Notes: generated from the sequence alone by a model not told the origin. A stretch of DNA of 64,000 nucleotides from Thalassospira sp. MCCC 1A01428 (GCF_002115825.1 NZ_JFJZ01000001.1:62001-126000), one strand, 5' to 3'. Positions 55,701-64,000 are shown, numbered from the stretch's first letter. Numbers and translations are program-made.

Positions 55701-56183
55701 TTAAAGTGCCGCCAAAACCGATTCCGCGCTGGAAACATCAAATGCGCCCGGTTCTTCAACAGCAAGGTGGGTAACCTTGTTGTCCTCAATAACCATGGCA
55801 TAGCGGTTGGCGCGTTCGCCCAGACCCTTGCCGCGCAAGTCCAGTTTCAGGCCGGTGCCATTGGTAAAATTCAAATCGCCATCGGCCAGCATGGTAATGG
55901 CTTCGCCAACATTTTCCGATTTGGCCCAGGCCTGCATGACAAAGGCATCATTGCTGGCAAGACAGAAAATTTCATCCACACCCTTGGCTTTGATCTCGTC
56001 GGCCTTGTTGATGAAACCGGGCAGATGTTTGATCGAGCAGGTCGGGGTGAAGGCACCAGGAACAGCAAAAAGAACAACCTTGCGACCGGCAAACAAATCC
56101 TTGCTCTGGACGGCTTCGGGGCCATCCGCAGTGGCACGGTGCAATACGACGTCAGGCAATGTTGCGCCTTCGGCGATGGTCAT
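55701..56183 (-). CDS. Peroxiredoxin, Prx5 family
   Basis: A 160-residue peroxiredoxin with the peroxidatic Cys in VPGAFTPTCSIKHLPGF (about residue 49) and SNDAFVMQAWAK further on. No fused glutaredoxin domain. It reduces peroxides with thiol donors, glutathione/glutaredoxin or thioredoxin, in the cytosol. GGAG precedes the ATG at 56183. Neighbours are a DsbD-like reductase and an unknown gene; no operon is evident. Confidence 0.93.
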   Translation of the reverse strand: MTIAEGATLPDVVLHRATADGPEAVQSKDLFAGRKVVLFAVPGAFTPTCSIKHLPGFINKADEIKAKGVDEIFCLASNDAFVMQAWAKSENVGEAITMLADGDLNFTNGTGLKLDLRGKGLGERANRYAMVIEDNKVTHLAVEEPGAFDVSSAESVLAAL

Positions 56184-56327
56184 GGCGTTTCTCCGTTTTA
56201 TATGCCGCATTGGATGCGGGCATGGATTACCGGTGTAAGGTGGCCCGGCAGATTATGCATTACAGCTTGCTAGAATGACTTAAAAAATCATTCAGTGCCA
56301 GCAGCTTCCCGTCAGGTGTGGTGGCGA

Positions 56328-58547
56328 TCAGTCTTTTGCAAGGCCGTTTGCCCCGCTGGCGGTGGCAATGCCAGAAATAACCTGATCCTTGCTAAGCAAT
56401 TCGGACAGTAAAACACCGTCAGGTGCATTGGGGCCAAATACCGCGTTAAACGGAATGCCATAACGGTCATATTTCGCCAAAAAGGCGGCAATCGCCGGGT
56501 CGGGGCGGGTCCAGTCGCCCTGCATTAACACAATATTTTCACCGCCAAGTACTGCGCGCACATCATCCGTATCAATCACCAGCCGTTTATTGACCTGACA
56601 GGTCACACACCAGTCGGCGGTAATGTCGACCAGCACTGTTTTCCCATCGGCTACATCACGGGCGATGGTTTCGGGGGCAAAGGGCTGCCATGGCAATGCC
56701 GCGTCGTCCCCTGTGTGTGATGCCGTGTTACGTGTGCTGTTTGCGGGTGGTTTGGAAAAGCCCGGCGCAAACAGGGCGACAAGCACGGCAAGGGTGGCAA
56801 AGCCCGCCAGTAACGGTTTGCGTTTGAGACGGGTGGTTTTATGGCGCCACCAGATCAACCCGCTGGTAAGCGCCAGGCCAAGGCCAACGGCAATGGCCCC
56901 GTTGGTACCAATTTGCCCGGCCAGCACGCCAAGCAGCCAGATCGCGGTGCCCAGAAGTGCCAGCCCCAGCACAAATTTAACCACAACCATCCAGCGGCCC
57001 GGTTTGGGCAACAGGCGGGCAATTTCGGGCCGTGCCGCAATTAACAGATAGGGCAGGGCAAAGCCGATGCCCAGCAGGGTGAAAATCCAGAAAATATCAA
57101 AGATGGACCCGGCAAGGGCAAAGCCAACCGCCGTTCCCAAAAACGGGGCGGAACAGGGGGTTGCCAGCAGGGTTGCAAACATCCCGGTCAGAAAATGCCC
57201 GCCCATACCTTCCCTGGCACCAGGCGCCTGACCTTGCGGGGCCTGATGATGGTCGATGGCGTCATTGGCAAGGTTGTTTAAGCGGTTCGCACTGATTTCA
57301 AACAAGCCAAACATATTGCAGGCAAACAGTACGACAACAATGGTCATAACCGTTAAAAACAGGGGTTGCTGAAACTGAATGCCCCAGCCAATGGACCCAC
57401 CTGCCAGTTTCAGAATGCCTAACGCCCCGGCAATAATCCAGAACGACACCAGAATGCCAAGCGCACTGGCAAAAAAACCACGCCGGGTGCTGGCCCGGTT
57501 TTGCGCCCCCAGCTGAATAGCCCCCATCACCTTAAGTGATAAAACCGGCAATACACAGGGCATCACATTTAAAATCAAACCGCCCAGTAATGCCAGCCCG
57601 CCAATAATCCACCAGGCGGTGCCATGGGGGCTGGTTGTCATGGCCTGTTTCGGCGGCGTGTTGCCGCCTGAAAGGTCGTTGGCGGCCACCATGCCACTTT
57701 CCGGCGCACTGCCGACCCGAACAGGTTGTTCAACCGCCAGCGCCCCGGCCAAAATGGTTACGGTCAGGTTTTGTCCGTCAAAGCTGTCGGCTTTGGCATT
57801 GTTATGGATCGCCAGGCGGTAAACCGGTGCGCCATCAAGCATCTCTCCGGTTGGTTGTGGTGCGCCAAAACTGTCGGCTGGTTTACCTTCCACCAGAATA
57901 TCGGGGGTGCTGTCATCGGGAACATCGCGCAGCGCGATATCAAGATAACTGGCTTTGCTATCGCCTGTTTCCCAAATGCTGGCAACGCCCATCGGCAGGT
58001 TGCCACCCGTTAGCGGTACTTTGGCAGCAAATTTTTCAATCTCGTGGGCGTGGTTGGAAATGTCGCCCGAACTGGCTGGCAGGGTGAGGTTCAACACAGC
58101 AGTGGCGGGTACGCAAATGTCGCTACATGCCAGATAATCAACCGATAAATGCAGCTTTACCGGCTGGGACGGGTCAAGAACCGGAATGTCGACGGGGAAA
58201 ATAACCCGGTTTTCATAACCAAAGGTTTCCAGTCCGAAAATGGAAAATCGCATTGGTGCGGGCCACAGCATGTTTTCTGCGCCAGCATTAACATTTTCTG
58301 ACCCTGTCCAGTCAATTTTCGGCGGAAACCCGGCATCCCCGGCGCTGCGCCAATATACTTTCCAGTGTGGTTGCAGGGCAAATTCCAGCCCCAGCCGCAG
58401 GCTGTGAACATCCTTGACACCGTTGCGCGCACTGATAATGCGAACAGAGGCAAAATCCTCGTCCTGCCAGGCGCTTTCTGCCGGTGCAGCCTGCGCCAGA
58501 TGCGGCAGCATTATCAACATAAGCAGGGCAAAAATACGCTTGGTCAC
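56328..58547 (-). CDS. DsbD/ScsB-like thiol:disulfide reductase
   Basis: A 739-residue protein starting at a GTG, with a signal peptide ending at LAQA. The N-terminal periplasmic domain has a CSDICV Cys pair around residue 145; the central eight-helix CcdA/DsbD-type region (about 320-600) carries NVMPCVLPVLSLK and ATPCSAPFLGTAVG; the C-terminal thioredoxin-like domain has ADWCVTCQVNK. The long N-terminal domain resembles ScsB (copper-stress reductase) more than classical DsbD. It moves reducing power from the cytosol to periplasmic partners. Divergent from algH by about 260 bases. Confidence 0.9.
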   Translation of the reverse strand: MTKRIFALLMLIMLPHLAQAAPAESAWQDEDFASVRIISARNGVKDVHSLRLGLEFALQPHWKVYWRSAGDAGFPPKIDWTGSENVNAGAENMLWPAPMRFSIFGLETFGYENRVIFPVDIPVLDPSQPVKLHLSVDYLACSDICVPATAVLNLTLPASSGDISNHAHEIEKFAAKVPLTGGNLPMGVASIWETGDSKASYLDIALRDVPDDSTPDILVEGKPADSFGAPQPTGEMLDGAPVYRLAIHNNAKADSFDGQNLTVTILAGALAVEQPVRVGSAPESGMVAANDLSGGNTPPKQAMTTSPHGTAWWIIGGLALLGGLILNVMPCVLPVLSLKVMGAIQLGAQNRASTRRGFFASALGILVSFWIIAGALGILKLAGGSIGWGIQFQQPLFLTVMTIVVVLFACNMFGLFEISANRLNNLANDAIDHHQAPQGQAPGAREGMGGHFLTGMFATLLATPCSAPFLGTAVGFALAGSIFDIFWIFTLLGIGFALPYLLIAARPEIARLLPKPGRWMVVVKFVLGLALLGTAIWLLGVLAGQIGTNGAIAVGLGLALTSGLIWWRHKTTRLKRKPLLAGFATLAVLVALFAPGFSKPPANSTRNTASHTGDDAALPWQPFAPETIARDVADGKTVLVDITADWCVTCQVNKRLVIDTDDVRAVLGGENIVLMQGDWTRPDPAIAAFLAKYDRYGIPFNAVFGPNAPDGVLLSELLSKDQVISGIATASGANGLAKD

Positions 58548-58808
58548 GGCACGGATTCCCGGAAAATTGGTCAGCGAGGCAGGGGTACGACGATGAATGG
58601 CTCAATGCAAGCCACGAACATGTTACTGCGGCGTTAGCACTATCGGGGCTTTAAAAAAACGGTCTGGTTTGCTTTGCCAATTATACCCATATGAAAAAAA
58701 CAACGGATTGATTAAGAACAGGTCCGGGTGATTATTTTAAGACCATGCTTGGCTTGACCCGTGAGAACAGGGTAGTCTTGAGTTTCAGTGAATGAGGATG
58801 GTGCGCAA

Positions 58809-59387
58809 ATGGCATATGCAGGCAGCGACGGAGAATATCTATCGGGCAAGCTATTGGTTGCGATGCCAGGCATGCGTGATCCGCGCTTTGCCCAAAGTGT
58901 TGTTTATCTGTGCGCCCATAATGAAGACGGGGCCATGGGCATTGTCGTGAACCGCTTGATCGATTCCATCACCTTTCCCGAATTGCTCGAACAATTGGGC
59001 ATCGTCCGCCCGGCTTCAACCATTGCCGATATTCAGGTGCATTTTGGCGGGCCGGTTGAATCGGGCCGGGGGTTTGTCCTGCATTCCAACGATTTCCACA
59101 ACGATGCCACCTTGCAGGTCGACCGGGATGTTTCGGTAACTGCCACGGTCGATATTCTTGAAAATATCGCCCTGAACAAAGGCCCGCATAACAGCATTCT
59201 TGCCCTTGGCTATGCCGGATGGCGCAGCGGGCAGCTTGAAACCGAAATTCGCGCCAATGGCTGGTTGCATGTCGATGCCGATGCGGAATTGCTGTTTGGT
59301 ACCGATTGCGAAGACAAATGGCAGCGCGCCTTTGCCAAGCTGGGTTTTGCCCCCGAATTGTTATCGGGCGAAGCCGGCCACGCCTGA
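58809..59387 (+). CDS. AlgH / UPF0301 family protein
   Basis: A 192-residue protein with the UPF0301 marks [39 protein letters not shown] and [17 protein letters not shown]. The molecular function is not established. ATG at 58809 is preferred to a GTG at 58788. It appears monocistronic and converges with a hydrolase gene at a shared terminator. Confidence 0.92.
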   Translation: MAYAGSDGEYLSGKLLVAMPGMRDPRFAQSVVYLCAHNEDGAMGIVVNRLIDSITFPELLEQLGIVRPASTIADIQVHFGGPVESGRGFVLHSNDFHNDATLQVDRDVSVTATVDILENIALNKGPHNSILALGYAGWRSGQLETEIRANGWLHVDADAELLFGTDCEDKWQRAFAKLGFAPELLSGEAGHA

Positions 59388-59412
59388 ATATTCGCCAATA
59401 ATCGGTACAATG

Positions 59413-59450
59413 AAAAAAAGGGCGCCGCGTGATGGCGGCGCGCCTTTATC
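59413..59450. terminator. Bidirectional terminator between algH and the hydrolase gene
   Basis: A GC-rich hairpin of about twelve pairs with one bulge (aaagggcgccgc / gcggcgcgccttt) has seven A on its left and ttta on its right. It is followed by T7 on the minus strand, so it suits the converging hydrolase gene best and also ends algH. Confidence 0.85.
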
Positions 59451-59456
59451 GCAAGG

Positions 59457-60434
59457 TCACTTTGCCGTGGCTTCTTTTACAAAATCCGCCAGTTCTTCGT
59501 TAAAACGTGCCGGTTCTTCGTAAAACGGGCTATGGCCGCTATTGTCAAACACGGACAGGCGGCTATTGGCATGTATGGATTTGATCCGTTCGGACATCGC
59601 AACCTTTACCAGCCGGTCATGGATCCCGTGCGACAACAAAACCGGGCCGTTATAAGCCGCAAAAAAGGGTTCCAGGTTCGTGGTTTTGGTTTGAAGGAAC
59701 CCTTCATAGACGGCGCGGGATGTCATACCGTTAATGACCATCATTTGCTGCAGTGCTGATGGTGTTGGTGCCTGATAAAAGCATGTGAAAAGAAAATCGG
59801 CCGTGGCAGCAGCCCGTGTTGCCAGGTTGTGCGACGTTGTTGATTTGGCAAAACCAAGTGCTTCACTGGTGAAAAGGTCGGGCGACATATTCGTTACGGC
59901 GTCCACCAGATTAATCCCGGCAATATGCGTGCCGCCATATTTACGCAAATAGGCACCTGCGACATACCCGCCAAGCGACCAGCCGACCAGAACGGGGCGA
60001 CGCAGTTTTGCGCTCCTGATGACGGCATTCACATCGTCTGCCCATTTATCGGCATCTGAATATGCGGCAAGTGCGGCGGGTTTGTCCGAATCGCCATGTC
60101 CGCGCAAATCAAATGTTACGATTCGAAAGCCTTTTAATGTTGGGTCGCTTAGTTGTTTTGCCCAACTAAGATGGCTTTGTCGCAGTCCGTGTATCAACAG
60201 GATTTCCGGGGCATCAACGGCTCCCTGTGCTGTGACAGCCAATGTTGTTCCGTCGCTGGACCGCACCTCGAAATGGTCGCGGGCATCCTCATTTTTTCGG
60301 GTGTCGGTTTTCGCCGTTTCTGTCGGCGCGGCATGGCCGGATGGCGCATAAGCGGCTGTTCCAATGGCAATGGCAAACAGAATAGCGGCTGTTGAAATGA
60401 ATGTTTTTCGTAAATTGTGCATCATCTTTCTCAT
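59457..60434 (-). CDS. Secreted alpha/beta hydrolase
   Basis: A 325-residue alpha/beta-hydrolase with an N-terminal signal peptide (hydrophobic STAAILFAIAIGTAAYA, ending near GHAA), so it acts outside the cytoplasm. The nucleophile elbow is VGWSLGGYVAG (Ser about 152), the oxyanion region LLIHGLRQSHLSW, and the catalytic His is in DNSGHSPFYEEP near the C-terminus. It is divergent from a TetR gene 64 bases away with two operator-like sequences. ATG 60434 is one of several closely spaced possible starts. Substrate unknown; esterase, lactonase or haloperoxidase relatives are possible. Confidence 0.87.
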   Translation of the reverse strand: MRKMMHNLRKTFISTAAILFAIAIGTAAYAPSGHAAPTETAKTDTRKNEDARDHFEVRSSDGTTLAVTAQGAVDAPEILLIHGLRQSHLSWAKQLSDPTLKGFRIVTFDLRGHGDSDKPAALAAYSDADKWADDVNAVIRSAKLRRPVLVGWSLGGYVAGAYLRKYGGTHIAGINLVDAVTNMSPDLFTSEALGFAKSTTSHNLATRAAATADFLFTCFYQAPTPSALQQMMVINGMTSRAVYEGFLQTKTTNLEPFFAAYNGPVLLSHGIHDRLVKVAMSERIKSIHANSRLSVFDNSGHSPFYEEPARFNEELADFVKEATAK

Positions 60435-60435
60435 G

Positions 60436-60504
60436 TTGTTTAGTGATCATTAATCAACATGATTGACTTTGTGCGTCAAGTGTTGTTTATTGATCGCTAT
60501 GAAA
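60436..60504. promoter_or_regulatory. Two related operator-like sequences between hydrolase and TetR genes
   Basis: Positions 60436-60457 form a 22-base palindrome with centre TGATCA (arms TTGnTTAn and their complements, two mismatch pairs). Positions 60483-60504 repeat it with 16 of 22 identical positions (TTGTTTA, TGATC) and overlap the TetR start codon. Binding by the TetR protein at both would repress the hydrolase and itself. Confidence 0.6.
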
Positions 60505-61110
60505 CCTGATGAAAAATCACATGGCGGCCGCCCCTGGAGCTTTGACCGTGAACAGGCCATCGAAACGGCGATGCAGCTGTTTTGGCAGCATGGCTATGAA
60601 GGTGTGTCGGTTGGGGATCTGACCAAAGTCATCGGTGTTGCACCGCCAAGCCTGTATGCGGCTTTTGGCAACAAGGCCGGCCTTTATCAGGAGGCGGTCA
60701 AGCGCTACGAGGAAAAATACGGTTCGCTTGATTTTGCGTCTGTCGCAAACGCGAGTTCCACGGCTGAAGCCGTGCGAAAATTGCTTGAAGGGGCTGTTCG
60801 TGCTGTGACTGATCCGGCCCGTCCGCGGGGATGTATGATTTCAAGCGGTATGGTTGCGTGCCACCCCAACCTTCATTCGCTTGCCCTGGATGCCGCAGCC
60901 CGGCGCGAGGTATTGCGGGAGTCTGTCGCCAATGCGCTTCGGCCTTTTACCAAAAATGGTGATGAGGCGCACCGTCTTGCCCGTTATGTATCGGCCATTT
61001 TGCAAGGCATCTCTATTCAGGCGCGCGATGGTGTTGCGAAAGAAGACTTGCAGGCAATTGTTGAGGATGTTGTATCGGGCCTTAACGGGCGGGGCGACGG
61101 CAATAATTAA
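60499..61110 (+). CDS. TetR/AcrR-family transcriptional regulator
   Basis: A 203-residue repressor with helix-turn-helix GRPWSFDREQAIETAMQLFW, HGYEGVSVGDLTKVIGVAPP and SLYAAFGNKAGLY. It is a paralogue of the TetR protein at 41288-41908, sharing PPSLYAAFG and the C-terminal PRGCMISSG/ISIQARDGV stretches. The ATG at 60499 has no clear ribosome site; a TTG 12 codons upstream is the alternative. It is opposite a secreted hydrolase gene and overlapped by an operator-like sequence, suggesting autorepression. Confidence 0.9.
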   Translation: MKPDEKSHGGRPWSFDREQAIETAMQLFWQHGYEGVSVGDLTKVIGVAPPSLYAAFGNKAGLYQEAVKRYEEKYGSLDFASVANASSTAEAVRKLLEGAVRAVTDPARPRGCMISSGMVACHPNLHSLALDAAARREVLRESVANALRPFTKNGDEAHRLARYVSAILQGISIQARDGVAKEDLQAIVEDVVSGLNGRGDGNN

Positions 61111-61142
61111 CGGCTTTGATGCTGCGATGTGCCAGGTGCGCC

Positions 61143-62060
61143 CTATTCGATGTTGATGTTTTTTGCCAGATAATCGAGAAAAACCCGCATCCGCAATGGC
61201 ATTTGCCGCTGGCCGACAAAAACAGCATGGATCTGTTCAAATTCGGGTTCGATGCCTGCGTCCAGCAATATTTCCAGTCGGCCTTCGGCGATATCCCTGC
61301 CAACATGAAACAGGGCCAGCCGACCAATACCAATGCCGGCCAGGGCAAGCTGGCGCATGGTTTCACCGTTATTAACCTGCAAATTGCCGGTTCGCGCGCC
61401 GGGGTCGTCGTTTTGGCCCCCGTTACCGTCACCTTCGGTCTGGGGTAACGCCCATTGGTCTTGCGCACGGCGGAAATTGAAATTCAGGCAATTATGCTTT
61501 TCAAGCTCTGCCGGGGTTTGCGGGCGACCGTGGCGTTCAATATAGGATGGTGCCGCAATAACCACCCGGCGGCTTACCCCCAGTTTGCGTGCCAGCAGGC
61601 GTGAATCGCGCAAGGCCCCGCTACGAATGGCAATGTCGGCGCGCTCATCTAGAATATCAATCACATCATCGGTCAGGCTTAAATCAATCGATACTTCAGG
61701 GTATTTTTCCAGAAACCTACCCAGTACCGGCACCAGCACATGGTTGCCAAATGGAATTGTGGCATTAACGCGAATGGCGCCGCGCGGGGTGGCGCTGTCA
61801 TGGGCCAGCCTGGCTTCAAGCGTGCTGATATCTTCCAGTATGCGGCTGGCGTCGTGATAATAGGCATGGCCTTCGCGGGTTAATTTTAAATTACGGGTGG
61901 ATCGCACAAATAACTGTGCGCCCAGCCGTTCTTCCAGCCGCGCAATCAGCTTTGCCACCGCCGACGGGGTAAGTTGCAATCGCCGCGCCGCGGCCGAAAA
62001 ACTGCCTGCATCGGCAACCCGTAAAAACACTTCCATTTCGCCCGAGCGGTTTGGCAACAT
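61143..62060 (-). CDS. LysR-family transcriptional regulator
   Basis: A 305-residue LysR regulator: helix-turn-helix in MEVFLRVADAGSFSAAARRL and LTPSAVAKLIARLEERLGAQ, then the substrate-binding domain with ELERADIAIRSGALRDSRL-like text around residue 140 (read as DERADIAIRSGALRDSRLL). A Gly/Asn/Asp-rich insertion near residue 225-240 is unusual. The ATG at 62060 is chosen; a TTG six codons upstream is open. Divergent from an MFS exporter with a palindrome in between. Confidence 0.9.
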   Translation of the reverse strand: MLPNRSGEMEVFLRVADAGSFSAAARRLQLTPSAVAKLIARLEERLGAQLFVRSTRNLKLTREGHAYYHDASRILEDISTLEARLAHDSATPRGAIRVNATIPFGNHVLVPVLGRFLEKYPEVSIDLSLTDDVIDILDERADIAIRSGALRDSRLLARKLGVSRRVVIAAPSYIERHGRPQTPAELEKHNCLNFNFRRAQDQWALPQTEGDGNGGQNDDPGARTGNLQVNNGETMRQLALAGIGIGRLALFHVGRDIAEGRLEILLDAGIEPEFEQIHAVFVGQRQMPLRMRVFLDYLAKNINIE

Positions 62061-62084
62061 TTGAGAATAAAATTCCAAACTAAT

Positions 62085-62102
62085 TATAATTGTTGAATTA
62101 TA
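62085..62102. promoter_or_regulatory. Inverted repeat between LysR and MFS genes
   Basis: TATAATT (62085-62091) and AATTATA (62096-62102), perfect seven-base arms with a four-base spacer in an AT-rich stretch. It has the T-N11-A-like symmetry of LysR sites and lies between the two divergent starts. Confidence 0.5.
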
Positions 62103-62165
62103 GTCACATCAAAGCAGAAAAGCCATAGTGCAGGCCATGTAAAGTATTAACCAAAAGGCTTTGTT

Positions 62166-63338
62166 ATGCCCTTAGCAATCTATGCGCTTGCCGCCGGTGC
62201 CTTTGGCATCGGCATGACGGAATTCGTCATTATGGGCCTGCTGCTTGATGTGGCACGCGATCTTGATGTGTCCCTGTCCAGTAGCGGGCTTCTTGTTACC
62301 GGCTATGCCCTTGGCGTGGTTGTTGGTGCCCCGGTTCTGACCATATTTACCGGCAGATGGCGGCGAAAAAATGTGCTGCTGTTTTTGATGGCGGTTTTTA
62401 TCATCGGTAATTTTCTGTGCGCTATTGCGCCTGATTATGCCACGTTAATGATGGCGCGCATTATTGCTGCCTTTGCCCACGGGGCGTTTTTCGGCATTGG
62501 TGCGGTGGTCGCAACCGACCTTGTCGCCAGGGAAAAAAAGGCATCGGCCATTGCCATTATGTTTACCGGCCTAACCGTTGCCAATGTGCTGGGTGTTCCG
62601 TTTGGCACCTGGCTGGGGCAAATATATGGCTGGCGCGCCACGTTCGAAGCCGTCACCGTGATTGGGGTTTTGGCCCTGATCGCAACAGCCTTTCTGGTGC
62701 CGCGCGATAAAAAACACACCACCATCAATGTTACCGCCGAAATGACGGCCCTATTGCGCCCGCAGGTATTGCTGGGGCTGGCGATTACAGTGCTGGGCTT
62801 TGGCGGGGTATTTGCCGCCTTTACCTATATCGCCCCGTTATTAACCGAAATTGCCGGTTTTTCCGATGCGGCCGTGTCGCCGATTTTGTTGTTATTCGGG
62901 GTGGGGCTGTTTATTGGCAATCTGTATGGCGGGCGGCTGGCAGACCGCCGGTTAATGGTCACCCTGATCGGGTCGCTGGTGTTTTTATCGGTCGTTCTGG
63001 TGGTGCTGACCTATGCACTTGATAATCAGATTTTCACCATTATCACAGTTGGTGTGTTGGGGGCGGCGGCATTTTCAACCGTGCCCCCGTTGCAAATGCG
63101 GGTTCTTGCCAAGGCAGAAGGCGCGCCAAGCCTGGCATCTTCCATTAACATTGCGGCCTTTAACCTTGGCAATGCTGGCGGTGCGTGGCTTGGGGGTGTT
63201 GCCATTGACCACGGGCCGGGCCTCGCCGGGGTGCCTTTGGTGGCCGCCGCGATTACGGCAGGCGGGCTGGTTCTGGCCCTGATCAGCTGGCGAATGGATC
63301 GTTCATCCGATGGAAAGCTGGCGTCTTTGGCCGCGTGA
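62166..63338 (+). CDS. MFS transporter (DHA1 drug/sugar exporter type)
   Basis: A 390-residue major facilitator with twelve predicted helices. AAGAFGIGMTEFVIMGLLLD is the characteristic first helix of the YdhP/arabinose-efflux group; GRWRRKNVLLF is the loop 2-3 motif, and AAFAHGAFFGIGAVVATDL helix 4-5. It probably exports small molecules or drugs across the inner membrane. ATG at 62166 has little ribosome site upstream. Expression is likely controlled by the divergent LysR protein. Closed by a hairpin terminator at about 63382. Confidence 0.92.
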   Translation: MPLAIYALAAGAFGIGMTEFVIMGLLLDVARDLDVSLSSSGLLVTGYALGVVVGAPVLTIFTGRWRRKNVLLFLMAVFIIGNFLCAIAPDYATLMMARIIAAFAHGAFFGIGAVVATDLVAREKKASAIAIMFTGLTVANVLGVPFGTWLGQIYGWRATFEAVTVIGVLALIATAFLVPRDKKHTTINVTAEMTALLRPQVLLGLAITVLGFGGVFAAFTYIAPLLTEIAGFSDAAVSPILLLFGVGLFIGNLYGGRLADRRLMVTLIGSLVFLSVVLVVLTYALDNQIFTIITVGVLGAAAFSTVPPLQMRVLAKAEGAPSLASSINIAAFNLGNAGGAWLGGVAIDHGPGLAGVPLVAAAITAGGLVLALISWRMDRSSDGKLASLAA

Positions 63339-63381
63339 TCCAAACCGCTCCGCTATACTTTGCCGATCACACGATTACGAC

Positions 63382-63416
63382 AAAAGACGGCCATATCACA
63401 GGGCCGTCTTTTGTTT
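63382..63416 (+). terminator. Rho-independent terminator after the MFS gene
   Basis: Arms aaaagacggcc and ggccgtctttt with a nine-base loop, then gttt. The A/T flanks on both sides make it possibly bidirectional toward the minus-strand ABM gene. Confidence 0.85.
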
Positions 63417-63495
63417 AAGGTACCCAGTTTTTCGCGGGTTTTACTGGCGGGATAAAGTCGGAAAACGCTACGTTGTCATAATGGTCTCTTTGGGT

Positions 63496-63798
63496 CTATG
63501 CCATTAACGGGCGTTCATTCGTGGCATCATATTTCAAAACGTCCCCCTGCATCCTGTCCGACCATTTGCCAATAAAGGCCAATGTTTCCTTGCGGGCCAA
63601 ATGTGCGCTTAACGATGGCTGGTCCTGCCAGCGTTCGGCGATCAGCAGGCGCGCAATATCCGGGGCGATTATTGCAACGGCATAGGAAAGGCAGCCACTA
63701 TCGGGCTTATTGCCGGGATTGATTTTTTCAATATCCGCCAGGAACGCGCTCACATCCGCTGGGGCAATGTCGATATGCCCCGAAACAATAATCATCAT
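63496..63798 (-). CDS. ABM-domain protein, putative quinol monooxygenase
   Basis: A 100-residue dimeric-barrel protein: MIIVSGHIDIAPADVSAFL, GCLSYAVAIIAPD and the conserved ERWQDQPSLSAHLA, the last being the YgiN/ABM signature (RW.....HL). Such proteins oxidise quinols or similar compounds without cofactor. Two ATG codons lie side by side; GAGGACG precedes them. It is 39 bases downstream of an oxidoreductase gene on the same strand, so probably cotranscribed. Confidence 0.85.
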   Translation of the reverse strand: MMIIVSGHIDIAPADVSAFLADIEKINPGNKPDSGCLSYAVAIIAPDIARLLIAERWQDQPSLSAHLARKETLAFIGKWSDRMQGDVLKYDATNERPLMA

Positions 63799-63837
63799 CG
63801 TCCTCGCTGCTGGTTTGCGCCGTTTGGGGTTTTGGTT

Positions 63838-64000
63838 CTAATCGACGGTAAGGACAATTTTGCCCTGAATGTGGTCTTTGGCGGCGCGTTCATGTGCCTT
63901 GCTGGCATCAGCAAGTGCAAAGGTGCTGTCAAGAACCACCCGGATCTCCCCGCTATCTAGCAAATGTGCGACTTCGGCTAGCTGCGCCCCGCTTGAACGG
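63838..64000 (-). CDS. NADP-dependent oxidoreductase, C-terminal part (runs off the window)
   Basis: The last 53 codons of a gene entering from the right edge, ending at TAG (63838-63840). The visible QLAEVAHLLDSGEIRVVLDS and HERAAKDHIQGKIVLTV are the typical C-terminus of zinc-type quinone oxidoreductases of the medium-chain family (PDR/MDR). It precedes the ABM gene by 39 bases, a frequent pairing of quinone-related enzymes. The NAD-binding part is outside the window. Confidence 0.8.
   Translation of the reverse strand, partial: RSSGAQLAEVAHLLDSGEIRVVLDSTFALADASKAHERAAKDHIQGKIVLTVD

Noticed and set aside
1-64000. tRNA, rRNA, CRISPR arrays and insertion sequences
   Set aside because: Looked for cloverleaf-like stretches, regularly spaced repeats and transposase motifs; none was found by eye, though weak or degenerate copies could be missed.

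Overview
The window is a 64 kb stretch of alphaproteobacterial chromosome. The gene content and order suggest Rhodospirillales, and a Thalassospira-like marine heterotroph is my best guess; that is inference from gene families, not a database match. Markers are metX-metW, ftsE-ftsX-ydcF-plsC opposite an MJ0042 zinc-ribbon gene, argH-lptM-lysA opposite tlpA, ispH-thrB-rnhA, and the ethylmalonyl-CoA pathway genes ccr, mcd and ecm. I see no rRNA, tRNA, insertion sequence, CRISPR array or intact prophage.

Layout. 0-1.2 kb: end of an unknown operon with a lipoprotein. 1.2-6.2 kb: amino acid synthesis, with metXW on the minus strand and chorismate mutase-hisC-tyrA on the plus strand. 6.4-9 kb: two DMT-family permeases around chaC. 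9-17 kb: envelope and division genes (plsC, ydcF, ftsX, ftsE, a zinc-ribbon/DUF3426 protein and a large DUF4175 membrane protein). 17-20.6 kb: lysA, a 52-codon lipoprotein gene (lptM-like) overlapping both neighbours by 3 to 4 bases, argH and divergent tlpA. 20.7-23.7 kb: SDR/TetR pair and xylB. 23.9-27.7 kb: etfB-etfA-hbdA with a good sigma70-type promoter, then a PduO-type cobalamin adenosyltransferase and a two-helix membrane protein. 27.7-31.8 kb: an accessory stretch with a secreted EndoU-like protein, an unrecognised 210-residue protein, a Mor-family regulator, a divergent S-adenosylhomocysteine-hydrolase-like protein and a small nucleotidyltransferase. 32-35.6 kb: a ferric-reductase-like flavoprotein and a soluble chemoreceptor with a PilZ domain. 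35.7-41.3 kb: mcd, ccr and divergent ecm. 41.3-45.4 kb: TetR/SDR pair and a GGDEF-EAL protein. 45.7-48.1 kb: rnhA, thrB, ispH. 48.4-53.8 kb: a lipoprotein, a tandem glycine riboswitch and gcvT-gcvH-gcvPA-gcvPB. 54-59.4 kb: cheZ, a small unknown gene behind a structured leader, peroxiredoxin, a DsbD/ScsB-like reductase and algH. 59.5-64 kb: hydrolase/TetR, LysR/MFS, an ABM-domain protein and the end of an oxidoreductase gene.

How the genes connect. ccr, mcd and ecm are the diagnostic enzymes for C2 assimilation without isocitrate lyase. ETF can take electrons from the acyl-CoA dehydrogenase Mcd, and the PduO-type enzyme can supply adenosylcobalamin to the mutase Ecm, so several separate clusters here plausibly serve one route. 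The glycine cleavage operon sits behind its own glycine sensor. CheZ, the chemoreceptor and the GGDEF-EAL protein point to a motile organism that uses c-di-GMP.

Most unusual observations: the EndoU/Mor/unknown-protein island with a perfect 14-bp inverted repeat between two genes; the SAH-hydrolase-like protein in which three catalytic positions appear replaced, followed by a nucleotidyltransferase whose start codon lies inside a very stable predicted hairpin; palindromes abutting the etfBA promoter; a chemoreceptor whose N-terminus resembles a haem-less globin-coupled sensor; and two related operator-like sequences between a TetR regulator and a hydrolase.
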